From NCBI GenBank assembly GCA_030848705.1, contig CM061236.1:60035481-60099480 (forward strand): a DNA stretch of 64,000 nt, written 5' to 3'. Positions within the stretch are counted from its first letter, which is position 1; every line of letters begins with the position of its first letter. Shown piece by piece: positions 1-13,005 of the stretch. Position numbers and translations under genes: made by a program. Source of the DNA: Heracleum sosnowskyi. Taxonomy: Eukaryota > Streptophyta > Magnoliopsida > Apiales > Apiaceae. The notes under the pieces were generated by a model. That model saw only the letters and a program-made list of their open reading frames with translations, was not told the DNA's origin and ran no database searches.

Positions 1-2720
1 TATTATTTTTCCAAAAATATATAAAGACGAATCGTACCTTATAACCTTCATAATCTGCATTGCGTATAATCAAAAAGTAAAAATTCCCGAAACGTGTTCT
101 TCGTGTTCTTGAATAATCAATCCATTCGTTCAAGGTGTTATTGATTTCAGAAATCAAAGTTCAAGTACTCAAATCAAAGATCTTGATCTCTAGTTTCAGA
201 ATCTTCCAACCTCATCATCATCTGGTAATTTTTCGATTTGTTATGAATTTTTCAATATTCGAATTAAAATTAGGGTTCATACCCGATTTGGGGATTTTCA
301 TTCTGTTGATTCTCCGTTCAATTGGTTGCTTCTAACATGTTCCTAGGGTTCTAATTAGCAAGAATCCATGCTTTAATTTCATGTTTATGTTCGATTTTGA
401 TGGGTTTGATTTTTGGATTTTGACCCGAATTCTTCTTTTGAATAGTCTGTTCATATGAATGATCTGACATTGTTTTTGGTAGAGGGCTTTCATTGTATGT
501 GTTCTTAGCTTCATTTTAACATAAAGAACGTAGAGTTTCATGTAGGATTTTTACAGATCGAAAAATTTGTTTAAGCTCGTCGGAAAATAGTCGGGTTTTT
601 TATTCCGACGATGTTTTTGGTACGTTTTTGATCGAAATGTGTTGCTGTGTTTATTTGGAATGTTTTGATATAAAAACCCCCAATTTTGGATGTGTTTTTG
701 GCTCGCCGGAATCTGGAAAAGGTCGCGGGATTCTTGAAAAATTCCGGCTGTTCTTGGCTACCCGTTTCAGTTCTTGGCGACCCGTTTACCCGAAGTTTGA
801 CTCGGTTTCAATCTTCAAAACCCTAATTCGATTTCTGAAAACTTTTTCTAGATTTTATTTTTTAAATTTAATTCGAAAATAGTTTAAAAACTTTAAAAAT
901 TCATATTTTTATTTTAAAAATATATTTTAATATCAGAAAAATTCTGGAAAATTATATTTATTATTTTAAATCCGAAAATTGATTAAACTTAATTATTTTC
1001 ATTATTTTTAATTAATAATTAATTTATTAATTAATTGGTTAATTCTTTTAATCAATTAATTCTTAAAAATTAATTATTAATTAGATTTAATTAATTAAAA
1101 ATTCATTTTAATTATTTTCAAGCCTATTTATTTATTTAAAAATAGTTTGAGTATTTAAAGATTGTCAATTAATTTTATTAATTGATTTATTTGCATTTAA
1201 ATGTTTATATTGGATTTAAAAATCCGAGTTTTGATTTAAAAATTAATCTTGACTTATTTAAAATTCAAATAAGTTTCGTATGATGTTTTAAAAATGTTTA
1301 TAAGTGCTATATGGTTCATATTAATTGTGTGATGTGTTTTATAGTATGTATATGCCCGTACTAGGGCAAATATCTGAGTTTTAAATATCGTAAATCATAC
1401 CGGACGTCCGATACGTAACCGGTTACTTGTTTAAATGTGATTATTGATTGAATAAGTGTCGAGAGTAGAACGAGAATAGTTAGACTTATTGTGATGAGTT
1501 GTTTAATTATAGGATCGAGTTCCCGGAGTAAGGGAAAAGGAAAGGTAGAGTGAGCAGAGTCGATCCGACAGCAGCTTAGACCAGGCAAGTATTTGTGCCT
1601 TTACTTGTGATAAAATTTATTATTGTCTTGATTACTTGAATACCGTTATCCCCAGAACAATTCAAATTATCAATCTTTTAACCGCATTTGGACAACTGAT
1701 TCCATTTTCTTAGAGATTCTTGATTCTTTGATTTGATCTGCATCAGAAACCCTTATTTCCAATTCACTTGATTATTGTTTACCACCATTTGGTTATTGTT
1801 TATCATCCTTTGATTATTATTAACAACCATTTATTATTTGACTTCCATCTTGACTATTGATTACGGTCATTGATTATCGATTACCAATCTTGATTTCCTT
1901 ATTGAATGAGTACACTGTACCATTGGAATTATTCCATGATTCTTTCTCGATCTTCATTTGATACTGAGCAGTTGAAGTTCTTTTGCAATTACTATACATT
2001 GAGTTTATCTTATTGAGCATGTTATTGTTTTTACCGTATGATAGATTTGGCATGTTTTTAAAATGGACCAGTAATTGGTCGGGCCATATTTATGGTCGGA
2101 ATAACTTAAGGCCCAGTTTGGCCTAGGATCCAGTAGAGGACTATGTTGTGAGCTAGTCCGGGGTTGATGTGTGGCCGGCCAGCAGCATAACCTTTGATTT
2201 GAATAAAATGTATAAGCCAAATTCTAATTCTTTTTCTTCAATTGTTATTGATACAAAGCATGTGTTAGCTAAATATTGTTGATTCTTATATCGTAAATTC
2301 ATATCCTTACAACTGTGATAGAAATGATTCATATGATGTTTGCTGAGAAATTTTGGCTCACTCTTTCTTGTTGTTTTCTAACCCTATTCCAGTGAAGCGA
2401 GAGTATGAGTCGGCATAGTGTGACTGATAGTTCACCAGCAGCCAGGAGAGCCCCTCGAGTCATTGTCATTGGCAGGGTAGTTGTTGTTTTGCTTTTCTAG
2501 ATTAGATGTCTAGATTTGAACTTTAGTTGTGATGTAATAACTCTGATAAAACTGGTATTGTATTAATAAAAGATTGTAGTAGCTTGTGTTCATTGCCATA
2601 ATCTGGATGCGGTCTTGGTTAAGGGGTATTTGTGTCTTTATATATTATGCATGTGTTAAATAGTGTTCCGTTGGTCGGATGACTCCTCAAATCTGTACTC
2701 CGGGTTTGGAGGGCGTCACA
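1..2720 (+). mobile_element. LTR-like tract, partial (right part of a probable Ty3-type LTR)
   Basis: The tract has no convincing ORF and ends in GGGCGTCACA, which resembles the 3' ends of many plant Ty3/gypsy LTRs. An AATAAA poly(A)-type signal lies at about 2565, roughly 150 bp before that end. AT-rich stretches (900-1270) alternate with GC-richer ones (1380-1600, 2080-2200, 2390-2480). No tRNA primer site follows the end, so it would be a solo or truncated LTR. The left end is outside the window, so no target duplication can be checked. The class is an inference from the terminus only. Confidence 0.4.
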
Positions 2721-3085
2721 TAGTTGCTTGTTCATAGCCTATATCGGAACCCCTTACCTATCATATAATTCTTACTAGGTAAGTTTAGATATATATTATT
2801 CTCTAAACACAACAATTACACACTCGTACTCTTATCATCCAGGTATAGTTGTTGTGGTTCAAAGCATCCAACATGGTGTAGGCCATAGTTGTATTGATTG
2901 TAAATATGGTTGTAAAAATTTGGAGCTATGTAAAAAAGTTTCGGTGTAGATTTTTTGTTATGAATGACCTTTAATTTATAGGTATTTGTAAGGTGAATAA
3001 CATGGAAATCCATTCTATTTAAAAATCAAAAAGTATTAAATAGTAACTTACCTTTCATATATTAAGTTAATTTGTAAAAGTTATA
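2721..3085. other. AT-rich intergenic DNA, nothing recognised
   Basis: I see no coding similarity, RNA gene or clear repeat between the LTR-like tract and the Stowaway MITE. Confidence 0.5.
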
Positions 3086-3398
3086 CTCCCTCCGTCCCAG
3101 CCATTTCTATACACTTTCCATTTTGGGATGTCCCTCTCATTTCTATACATTCCAAAAATAGTAACTTTTAATAATATAAAACACTATTACACCCACTACT
3201 TTCTCCACTGTCTCTATTCTATAATAATATAAAACACTATTACACCCACTATTTTTCTCCACTATCTCAAATCTATTATTAAATATTGATAGGTCCCACC
3301 ACTTTACCCACTTTTCATCTAATTTTACTCATTTTTTATATCTTTTCTTGGTCTCCGTGCCCAGCCCCAATGTATACTAATGGTTGGGACGGAGGGAG
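3086..3398. mobile_element. Stowaway MITE
   Basis: This is a 313-bp non-autonomous Tc1/mariner-type element. It begins CTCCCTCCGTCCC and ends GGGACGGAGGGAG, an inverted terminal repeat. TA flanks both ends (3084-3085 and 3399-3400), the Stowaway target duplication. It has no coding capacity. Confidence 0.9.
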
Positions 3399-3519
3399 TA
3401 CAACTTTTCTTATAAGCATACTCTTTAGTCATTAAAGAAGATGCTCAGAAAGGAAAGAAACTGTTTGAGTTAGGGTTCGTATATGAATAATTATTGCACA
3501 TTCTAAAAATACAAAAGAA

Positions 3520-4113
3520 AGTTGTAAATAATAATGCATTAGATCCTAAAAATTCGAAAGTAATAAAGAAATTAACATTAAATCTTACAAATTTGAAATT
3601 TTCCAATTCTATTCTTACAAATTTGAAAATAATAAAAGAAAATTGTAATTATTAACATAAGATCCTACACATTTGAAAATAATAAGGAAGTTTTAACATA
3701 AGATCCTACAAATTCAAAAATAATAAGGAAGTTGTAATTTTTTAATTCCTCCAATATTACAAATTTGAAAATAATAAAAGAAAGTTCTATCAAGTTTGAA
3801 AATAATAAAAGAAAGTTCTATCAAGTTTGAAAATAAGAAAAGAAAGTTCTATCAAGATTGAAAATAATAAAAGAGAAAATTGCAATTATTAACATAAGAG
3901 CCTACAAATTCGAAAATAATAAGGAAGTTGTAATTTTATAATTCCTCCAATCTTACAAATTTAAAAATAATAAAAGAAAGTTCTATCAAGTTTGAAAATA
4001 ATAAAAGAAAGTTCTATCAAGTTTGAAAATAATAAAAGAGAAAATTGCAATTATTAACATAAGATCCTACAAATTCGAAAATAATAAGGAAGTTGTAATT
4101 TTCGAAATCAAAG
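3520..4113. repeat. AT-rich minisatellite, left part
   Basis: Tandem and interspersed copies of a ~31-bp motif (GTTCTATCAAGTTTGAAAAT then AATAAAAGAAA) alternate with a longer unit containing CCTACAAATTCGAAAAT and AAGGAAGTTGTAATTTT. The array resumes at 5425 after the solo LTR, so the LTR landed inside it. Confidence 0.75.
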
Positions 4114-4118
4114 AAAGT

Positions 4119-5424
4119 TGTAAGGCTCAAGTCATGTCTGAATACCACTATTAACAAGCCTACACATTGTGACTATGTCACTCTACATGACCTAGTGAAG
4201 TTTATCACTGGGATATAGTATAGGTCTCAATTGTACTTGTCTTGTTCTCACGTACTTAGCTTTATTCTGTATGCTCAAAGTTATAATGAGCTTAGTAAGT
4301 TTCTTGCATCTAGAATGTACACAGGCCATGAATAATTATTCTGGTAGAAGTTCAAATTGTTCATGCCACGGGATGGAAGTGATTAAGGCCTTGAAGAAAT
4401 AAGTTGCAGAAATTTGTCTAAGTCCCTATATCGAGAAGTCAGAATGAGCTATGTCGTGAAGTCCCAAATTTCCATGTCGTGAAATACTGAGATCGCATAG
4501 TCCAAAATGAACTATGTCGTGAAGTCCTCAAGGCTCATGTCGTGAAGTGTTGAGATCGCAAAGTCAGAATGTACTAGATCGTGTAGTCCTCAAGAAGGCT
4601 ATATCGTGAAGTCCTCAAGAAGGCTATGTCGTGAAGTCCTCAAGAAGGCTATATAGTGAAGTCCTCAAGAAGGCTATGTTGTGAAGTCCTCAAAGAAGCC
4701 TATATCGCATACTCCTGAAATAGTCATAGAGAAAAGTCCTCATATAGCAAAGTCAAGAATGCTCTTTGTCGACAAGTCAAATAATCAGGAATATGCTGGA
4801 GTTCACGATGTCAACACTTAGCCGTTTATAACAAGACAAATCAAGGTACATAACCAAAATTCAAAGGAGACAAATACTGAAGCATCTGTTACGGTAAGGT
4901 GGTCCAAAGACAGATGGCAAATCTACAGAAAAACTTGGAGAGAAAGATTAGAGACAGGCAGCTACAGAAATGGGGAAGGCCACAGAAAGCAAGTGGTCCT
5001 TCCTGACACAGTTAACTTCTTATGGCAGGACAAGTTGGAGTTACAGTTAGGGGTAACTGTGTAAATAGGTGTGAGCACCAGTTTGTATAGGATATATATA
5101 TTATGCACACCCTATTGCTAGCTGTAAGAGTGTAACACACAGAAATATTCAAGCACTCTTTTCTCTGTAAGAAAACAACAAAACACTGTTCTTGTTTAGA
5201 AGCCAAAATTTCACTTGTGAAATTTTGGAAGCTGTAGTATTTGATTTACTTAATACAAAGTAGATTAAAGTGATTGTGTGTGTTCTGTTTACTTTATTCC
5301 GCATTTTCAAACAACACAATCTAACTCAGCTTTTTAGTTTCAAGAAAACGAAAAACATTCAAACTATCCATTCACCCCCTCCCCCATCCTCTGTCTAGTT
5401 TCTTGGTGATATTCATATCTAACA
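4119..5424 (+). mobile_element. solo LTR, SIRE-type copia family (1306 bp)
   Basis: It starts TGTAAGGCTCAAG and ends CATATCTAACA. It is flanked by a perfect 5-bp target duplication AAAGT (4114-4118 and 5425-5429). It is similar over its length to the minus-strand LTR at 49615-50765. No primer site or internal region follows, so this is a solo LTR left by recombination. A TATATATA-like box at about 5092-5100 may be the old promoter. A 25-bp tandem repeat lies at about 4560-4710. Confidence 0.9.
4430..4740. repeat. 25-bp tandem repeats inside the solo LTR
   Basis: Successive copies of GTGAAGTCCTCAAGAAGGCT plus five variable bases (ATATC, ATGTC, ATATA, ATGTT) form a short array. More diverged copies flank it (CATGTCGTGAAGTGTTGAGA type). 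The related LTR at 49615-50765 has the same motif in inverted orientation near 50330-50460, but with fewer regular copies, so array length differs within the family. Confidence 0.75.
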
Positions 5425-5560
5425 AAAGTTCTATCAAGTTTGAAAATAATAAAAGAAAGTTCTATCTAGTTTGAAAATAATAAAAATTTAATTTTCAATT
5501 TCCTTCCTACAAAATCGAAAATAATAAAGGAAGTTGTAATTATTAATATTAAAAATTGTG
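5425..5560. repeat. AT-rich minisatellite, right part
   Basis: The GTTCTATCAAGTTTGAAAAT motif continues here directly after the solo LTR's target duplication. This is the interrupted remainder of the array at 3520-4113. Confidence 0.7.
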
Positions 5561-5779
5561 AAAATTTGAGAAAAATAATACGGAGCGATTTGAGAGTCGC
5601 CACCTCAACGCCCTTGTCTTCTCCTTTATATAAGTATATTGATATTGATTGATAATTAAAGGCCAAGAAAGTATGATGTTTTTAAAAATTAAAACATATT
5701 ATCCATACTTTTTTTTTTGAAAGGATTATCCATACTTCATATTCTTATCCATACTCTTTGTTAAAAGCACAAACCCACA

Positions 5780-6240
5780 CTTAATGGTAAGGTATGCGAT
5801 GTATACCGTGGTATACATATTATTTTTATCTTAATTATCTTAATATAATTAATATAATTCTAAATAAATATAATAAGATTTATTATTAAATTAAAAATCT
5901 ATACTTACTCTTTATTAAAAGTAGAACCTCTCTTAATAGTATGGCAGTATAGTTATTATCTTAATAATCTTAATATAATTAACATAATTCTAAATTAATA
6001 TAATACGATTTATTATTTAATTAAAAGTTAATCTTTATTACTTTATTAAATCAAAAACCCACTCTTAATAATATAGTATGCCATATACAGCGGTAAACAT
6101 ATAATTATTATATTAATATAATTAACATAATTCTAAATTAAAATAGATAAGATTTATTATGAAATCAAAATCAGATATCCAACTTAATGTCATGATATGT
6201 TATGTATGGTGACATTCCAGGGAGAACTTCTTATATAGAG
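5780..6240. repeat. imperfect ~130-150-bp tandem repeats
   Basis: Units begin CTTAAT at about 5780, 5932, 6063 and 6183. They carry a GTATGC/GTATAC block and then TAATATAATTAACATAATTC. A related fragment (GTTATGTATACCGCCATACA) reappears at about 19412, beyond the copia element, so that element inserted in this satellite-like region. 6240-6591 is AT-rich with nothing recognised. Confidence 0.55.
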
Positions 6241-6596
6241 TCCGGGAGAGAACCATTACATAAATATTCATAATACATATTTTTATCACAATTTTTATTA
6301 GATATGATTATAAATTTCAATTATTAAATCAAAAAACGAAATTAAACTCTTTTTTTAAAAAAAAATAATTCAAAATTAGTCAAATAGTCCAAATTGATTC
6401 TACAACAGAATCAAATCTATCCAAAATGATTCTGCAGCAGAATCAAATTTAAAATCAATGTTTTTATTCAATTTTTAAATGTTAAATTTTTTATAAAGTT
6501 TGTATATGCTAATATTCTACGTTAGAATCGGATTATATATTTTATGTAAAAAAAATTAAAATTATTTATGAGATTCTATAATAGAATATATAATTC

Positions 6597-7078
6597 TGTT
6601 GGGAAATGAAGATTTAATGAGTGCATCAGGATCGGATAGCATCAGTACTTAGAGCATCAGGAGATGACGTCTGATGATGTCATCATCAGTGGCAGGATAA
6701 GTCGGTTGTTAGTAATTGATACCATTCCGTGATTTCAGGAAAGGATTGATATGATCAAGATATATCTTATAGAAGCTGTTACAGAAGATAAGAGACAAGA
6801 AGATCAATTTAATTAAATGAAGATTATCTTGTGTAACAGAATGTGTAGCTGTGTGTATATATAAACACGGGATAGGTTTTACGAAAGTAATATCTTAAAC
6901 ACGAGTATCTTTGTAAACCTAGCAGCTCTTAAGAACTCATAGTTTCTTGAGAGAGTTTGTATCAGTTTTTATAAAGTTTAATAAAAGCTGATATTGATTG
7001 TCTTTATCTTTGTCTGTTCGATTATTTCATACAATTACATTCAACCCCCCTTCTGTAATAGACATATACTGGGTAACA
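6597..7078 (+). repeat. 5' LTR of the SIRE-type element
   Basis: The 482-bp LTR runs TGTTGGG to GGTAACA. A TATATATAAACAC TATA-type box lies at about 6855-6867 and is the likely promoter. A near palindrome GATGACGTCTGATGATGTCA at about 6663 contains a TGACGTC core, a bZIP-type site. Confidence 0.92.
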
Positions 7079-7080
7079 AT

Positions 7081-7092
7081 TGGTATCAGAGC
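7081..7092 (+). other. primer binding site, initiator Met tRNA type
   Basis: TGGTATCAGAGC begins two bases after the 5' LTR end and matches the 3' end complement of plant initiator methionine tRNA. It is where minus-strand DNA synthesis would start. Confidence 0.9.
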
Positions 7093-7126
7093 AGACTGAT
7101 AGTTTATCAAATCAGAAACGATCGAA

Positions 7127-9484
7127 ATGTCGGGGAACAGATATGAAACCATGAAAATTCCGATGTTGAAGAAAACAGAGTTTTCAACATGGAAGGTGAA
7201 AATGCTTATGTATCTTGAAGCTTCAGATCCTGATTACATAGACATGATAAGCAATGGACCATTTATCCCAACTGAACCAGTCGCAGCAACCGAGACAACT
7301 CCTGCAGGACTGGCACCAAAGAAAAAGAGTTAATGGACTCCTGAGGATAAAGCTCAAATAATCAAAGATGCAAAGGTTAGAAATATCTTACATAATGGTT
7401 TAGATACTGTTTTATCTAACAGAGTTATTGCATGTAAGACTGCTAAAGAAATATGGGATGCCTTGGAAGTTCAATGCCAAGGAACTGAAGAAATCAAGAA
7501 AAATAGAAGGGGCATTCTCATTCAAGAATATGAGCAGTTCGAGGCAAAGCATGATGAGGACATTACAGAAATTTATGATAGATTTCTTACCTTGCTAAAT
7601 GAATTGTCATTGGTGGGAAAGGTATATGACGTTGAAGACTCAAACGTCAAGTTCTTAAGATCCTTACCCATGGAATGGATAACTCAACAGAATCTTATAA
7701 GGCACACTTATAGGATGAACTTGATGACTCTTGATGAAATCTATGGAATGTTGAAGACATATGATCTGGAGATCAAGCAAAAGGAAGGTACAAGATCAAA
7801 GCCTAAATCTGTGACTTTGAAAGTGGAATCAAAGGAAAGACGTGTGCACCAAGGAAAAATGAAGGCTAAAGCTCATGTAGTAATAAAGTCAGACACTGAT
7901 GCTGATACTGATGAAAGTACGGATGAGGAATCAGATGATGACTCTGACAAAGAACTAGTGCAGATGATGGCCATGATGGTGAAAGGTTTCAGAAGAATGA
8001 AGCAGGGCAAATTTAGGAAGGATGGAAGAAAGTCAAAAGGAGATCAATATTCTGACAGGACAGGTAAACAGAAGAAAGTTGATCTCTCTAAGATTAAATG
8101 CTTCAATTGCGACAAGATGGGTCACTATGCAACTGAATGCAAGAAACCCAAAGTTGGAAAATCAACAGGAAAGGCGCTTGTTATGACAAACAAAGGATGG
8201 ATGGATTCTTCTGATTCTGAAGAAGAAGAAGAAGAAACAAACTATGCATTGATGGCTGAAATTGAAGAAGCATCTGATAAGGTACCTAAAACTGCTTATG
8301 CTTTTGATACTGATAACATATGTGAATTAAAGTCTTTCCTTAGGAATCTGCATATTAGCTATAATAATCAATCTAAGGAGAACATCAGAATTTTAAAGGA
8401 GTCAGCTGATTTAAAGGAAAGAAATGAGTATTTAGAGACTGAGTTGATCATTTTAAAAAATACTCAAAACTTGTGTGAGAAACTCAAAGGGATAGAAATA
8501 GAACAGATGTTAAAGATAGAATCTCTAGAAAAAGAGTTAAGGAAAGAACGAGAACAAATAAGAGTGTGGACTCATTCTGGTAAACAGACTCATTTACTTA
8601 TAAATGATAGAAACTGGAAAAAGTGTCTTGGATATAAGAAGAATAAGGCAAAAGAAGATGAAAAAATAAGTCTGTCCACTCACATAAAATTTGTTCCTGC
8701 GAGTGATATGAAAGTCAATTCTATCTTTGAGAAAGGTTCAACTTCCAATACTGAATTAACTTCTGAAAAAGAAATTGTTTCTGATACAGAAATTAATTCA
8801 AATACAGAAATTGAATCTTCTGTTGCTCCTTGTTCAAGTGTCAATACTAAAACCTCTGGTAAGATTGATGTTAAAATATGCACTGAGACTGTTCAGAAAA
8901 GAATCACAAAAGAAAAGAACTTAGGATATCTCTCCTCTGGTAAATTAAAGAAAAAAATCAATGCAGTGACTGGTAAGAAAAATGAGAAGATTCCTAAAAG
9001 GCATAGGAATGGAAAATTAGGTATAGACAAGTCGAACAATTATAAATATGTTCCCAATGCTCCAAGAAAGACATGTCATACCTGTGGGAATACTAATCAT
9101 CTTGCCATTGATTGCAGGAAGAATAAAAAGAGGAGAGTTGAAATTTCTATTTCTGATGTTAGGAGTAGAAATGTTAATTACAAACCACAGAATCCGTGTT
9201 CTCACTGTGGTAGCAAATGGCATTCATTTTACACATGTACTAGTTATCACAATTTGTACCATGACAATTATGTTCCTTTGCCTAAATTTAATAAAGGTAC
9301 AAATTTTTGTGATAAATTGTATTTGTTAACTAAGAATGTGTATGTTAAGAAAGACTCTGTTAAATCAAGTTCAAGTGGAGTTAATTCAATTGAACATGAT
9401 TTAAGAAAAAAATCCGCTGCAAATCGTAACAAGAAATTGAAAAACAGGACCCAACAAGTGTGGGTTCTTAAAAATTCTGACTGA
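7127..9484 (+). pseudogene. gag: SIRE-type Gag, one premature stop
   Basis: This is the capsid/nucleocapsid polyprotein of the copia element. It opens with ATG at 7127 (MSGNRYETMK). A TAA at 7331-7333 interrupts the frame, which continues unchanged (WTPEDKAQ) to 9484. The Gag core covers about 7340-7800. Acidic tracts occur at about 7885-7950 and 8205-8240. A CCHC knuckle CFNCDKMGHYATEC lies at about 8099. A Glu/Lys-rich probable coiled coil follows at about 8380-8570. Two further cysteine motifs are at about 9074 (CHTCGNTNHLAIDC) and 9199 (CSHCGSKWHSFYTC). The frame ends at TGA 9482-9484. The three knuckles and long C-terminal part are usual for SIRE Gag. Confidence 0.88.
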
Positions 9485-9496
9485 TTGAAATATTGA

Positions 9497-12400
9497 TTGC
9501 AGGGCAACAGAAAAAATGTTTTGGTTCTGGATAGTGGATGTTCAGGACATATGACAGGAAATAAGTCCCTGCTGTTAGAGTTTGAGAAGAAAGCTGGCCC
9601 AAAGGTTTCCTATGGAGATGGCAACATAGGACACACCTTAGGATATGGCAATATTATGATTGGAAATGTCATTATTCAAAACGTAGCTCTCGTAGAAGGA
9701 CTGAAGCATAATCTCTTAAGCATCAGTCAAATTACAGATAAAGGCTACAATGTCAATTTTTATGAATCTCACTGTGAAATAACTAGTAAGAAAGATGGAA
9801 AAGTAATTCTTACGGGTTATAGACGTGGTAACATCTATGAAGCCAACTTACAATCTGCTACTGATGGGAAAATGACGTGTCTATTGTCAAAAGCATCAGT
9901 AGATGAAAGTTGGAACTGGCACAAGAAGCTCTCTCATTTGAATTTCAACAACATCAATGAGTTAGTAAGAAAAGATTTGGTGAGAGGTCTACCAAAAGCA
10001 ATGTACTCTTCTGATGGACTCTGTGACGCCTGTCAAAAGTCAAAGCAAAAGAGAATCAGCTTCAAAAGTATTTCAGAACACTCAATAGACACAGCTTATC
10101 ATCTGCTGCATCTGGATCTATTTGGTCCAGTGAATGTGATGTCTATCAACAAGAAAAGATACACTCTAGTGATTGTTGATGAGTATACAAGGTTTACATG
10201 GGTATACTTTCTACATAAAAAAGTGAAACACCAGAGATTCTGATAGAACATGTCAAGTTGCTGGAAAATGAATCAAGTAACAGAGTCAAAATTCTTCGCA
10301 GTGATAATGGAACTGAGTTTAAAAATTCAAAAATGGAAGATTTCTGCAAATCAAAAGGAATTGTACAGCAATTCTCTGCTCCTGGTACTCCTCAACAAAA
10401 CGGAGTAGTCGAAAGGAAAAACAGAACTCTAATTGAAGCAGAAAGAACATTGCTGGCAGAAGCAAAGCTCCCAACTTACTTTTGGGCAGAGGCTATTAAC
10501 ACTGCATGCTATACTCAGAACTGTACTCTGATCACAAGACATGGCAAGACTCCATATCAGATGATTAAAGGGAAAAAACCAAGCCTGAAACACTTGCATG
10601 TGTTTGGGTGCAAATGCTTCATTTTACGACCTCACCCAGAAAAGCTTGGAAAATTTGAAGCAAAAGCAGATGAAGGAATTTTTATTGGATATCCTGACAC
10701 AACAAAAACTTTCAAGGTATACAATCTGAGAACTAAGATTGCGAATGTCTCAGTAAATGTATCGTTTGATGATAGGAAAATCACTGGGATTAATGAAGAT
10801 ACTCATGAGGAATTGATCTTTGGAGATGAACTAGAAGCTGAAATCAGTAGTGATGCCATTGAGGGGGAGCCTACTGATAATATTACAAATAATGAACCTC
10901 TTGAAAACAACTCTTCTCCAGATACTGATGGAAGTACTGATAACAGCACTGATGCCAGTACTGACAGTACATCAAGTGACAGCCATCAGAGTAATTCTGA
11001 TTCAAATGGATCTTTTCCAGACACTAATGCAGGGGGAGCTTCGCATACAACTCAAGGTAGTTCTTTTGAGGAAGACATGGATGCAGGGGGAGCATCAAGT
11101 TCAAGAACCATGTTACCATCAGCAAGAAAGTGGACACAAGCGCATCCTCCTGATCTCATTATTGGAGATCCTGATGTCGGTGTTCAAACGAGAAATGCAA
11201 CTCAGAATGAGTGTCTATTTCACAATTTTCTCTCACATGAAGAACCAAAGAAAATTGAAGATGCCTTGAAAGATGCTGACTGGATAACTGTGATGCAAGA
11301 AGAACTAAATGAGTTCGAAAGAAATGAAGTCTGGAAACTTGTTCCACGACCCAAAAACAGATCTATTGTGGGCACTAAATGGGTGTTTAGAAACAAAACT
11401 GATTCTGATGGGGTAATTACAAGAAACAAGGCCAGACTTGTCGCAAAAGGGTATTCTCAGCAAGAAGGCATTGATTATGATGAAACATTTGCTCCGGTTG
11501 CCAGATTGGAGGCCATCAGAATATTTCTAGCATATGCTGCTCACATGAAATTCAAGGTCTTTCAGATGGATGTTAAGAGTGCCTCCTTAAATGGAGAATT
11601 GGAGGAAGAAGTGTATGTTGAACAACCTCCAGGCTTTATTGATCCTAAATATCCAGATAATGTGTATAGACTGGATAAAGCTCTTTATGGCCTCAAGAAA
11701 GCTCCAAGGGCCTGGTATGAAACACTAACTCAGTTTCTTCTTGATAGTGGATTCACACGAGGCACTATTGATAAAACCTTGTTCTATATTCAAAAAGGCA
11801 AGGACCTGCTCCTGATTCAAATATATGTTGATGACATAATCTTTGGATCTACTAATGCTACAATGTGTCAGAAGTTTGCTAAGTTAATGCAGTCCAGATA
11901 TCAGATGAGTATGATGGGAGAAATGAGCTATTTTCTGGGGTTGCAAGTAAAGCAAACAGATGAAGGGATTTTTATCAATCAATCCAAGTACACCAGAAAT
12001 CTGCTCAAGAAATTCAACATGCAAGACAGTACTCCTGCTAGTACTCCCATGGCTACTGCAACTAAGCTTGACTCTAAGGAAGGAATTGAAGTGGATATCA
12101 CAAGCTATAGAGGAATGATTGGTTCTCTCCTCTATCTCACTGCCAGTAGACCTGACATAATGTTTGCAACTTGTCTCTGTGCAAGATTTCAGTCTCAACC
12201 ACGAGAACCGCATCTGATAGCTGTAAAGAGGATATTTCGATACCTAAAAGGGACACCAAATCTTGGTTTATGGTATCCCAGAGCATCAGACTTCACACTG
12301 ATATGATACTCTGATGCTGATTTTGCTGGCTGTAAGATTGACGGGAAGAGCACTTCTGGTAGCTGTCAATTTTTAGGTGGTCGACTGGTTTCATGGTTCA

Positions 12401-12765
12401 GCAAGAAGCAGAAGTCTATTTCTACCTCGACAGCAGAAGCTGAATACATAGCTGCGGGAAGCTGCTGTGCTCAGATTTTATGGATGAAAAATCAACTGCT
12501 GGATTACGGTTTGCACTTTTCTAAAATTCCTATTTATTGTGATAATCAAAGTGCTATTGCAATGACAGGAAATCCAGTCCAACACTCGCTTACAAAACAT
12601 ATCAGTATCAGGTATCACTTTATTCGTGAACATGTAATGGAAGGAACGATTGAACTTCACTTCGTTCCCACAGATCAACAACTGGCTGATATATTCACGA
12701 AGCCTCTGGCAGAAGCAGTCTTTACAAGACTCGTGAATGAACTTGGAATGATTACAAGCGAGTAA
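9497..12765 (+). pseudogene. pol: SIRE-type Pol (PR-INT-RT-RNase H), frameshift plus nonsense
   Basis: It follows gag in the same frame after two TGA codons (9482, 9491). Protease: LDSGCSGHMTG at about 9527. Integrase zinc domain: HKKLSHLNF to CDACQKSK at about 9919-10045, with the core LDLFGPV, DNGTEF and GVVERKN. RT: KWVFRNK, ARLVAKGYSQ and catalytic YVDDIIFGS at about 11825. RNase H: YSDADFAG at 12307 and DIFTKPL near 12690. The frame breaks in an A-rich run at about 10215-10221 and resumes in the next frame before 10258. A TGA at 12304-12306 stands where the family has a Gly codon before YSDAD. Everything downstream stays open to 12765. The first break lies in a homopolymer, so a sequencing or assembly error is possible there. 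Confidence 0.9.
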
Positions 12766-12869
12766 CTCCTGATACTTGATACTGATTGTTGCTACTGATG
12801 GTTGATACTGATACCACTACTGATAAGGAGTATTTGTGCTAAATCCTGATGGTGACTAGTAGCATTGAT

Positions 12870-13005
12870 GAGTATGTTCGTTTATTGTTTAAAGTGATAT
12901 CTTTTCTTTCACTTTGCAACTATTATGAGATACTAATGAGTATGTTAGTTTATTGTTTAAAGTGATATCATTTCTTTCACTTTGCAATTATTATGAGCTC
13001 CTGAT
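12870..13005. repeat. 68-bp direct duplication downstream of pol
   Basis: Two adjacent copies (from 12870 and 12938) share GAGTATGTT, TTTATTGTTTAAAGTGATAT and TTTCTTTCACTTTGCAA with a few differences. They lie in the pol to antisense-ORF spacer. No function is apparent. Confidence 0.8.

Noticed and set aside
1361..1588. 75-codon minus ORF in the LTR-like tract
   Set aside because: It resembles no protein I know and lies in sequence that looks like an LTR.
10850..11269. 139-codon plus ORF within pol
   Set aside because: It is an overlapping frame of the real integrase-RT linker with low-complexity composition.
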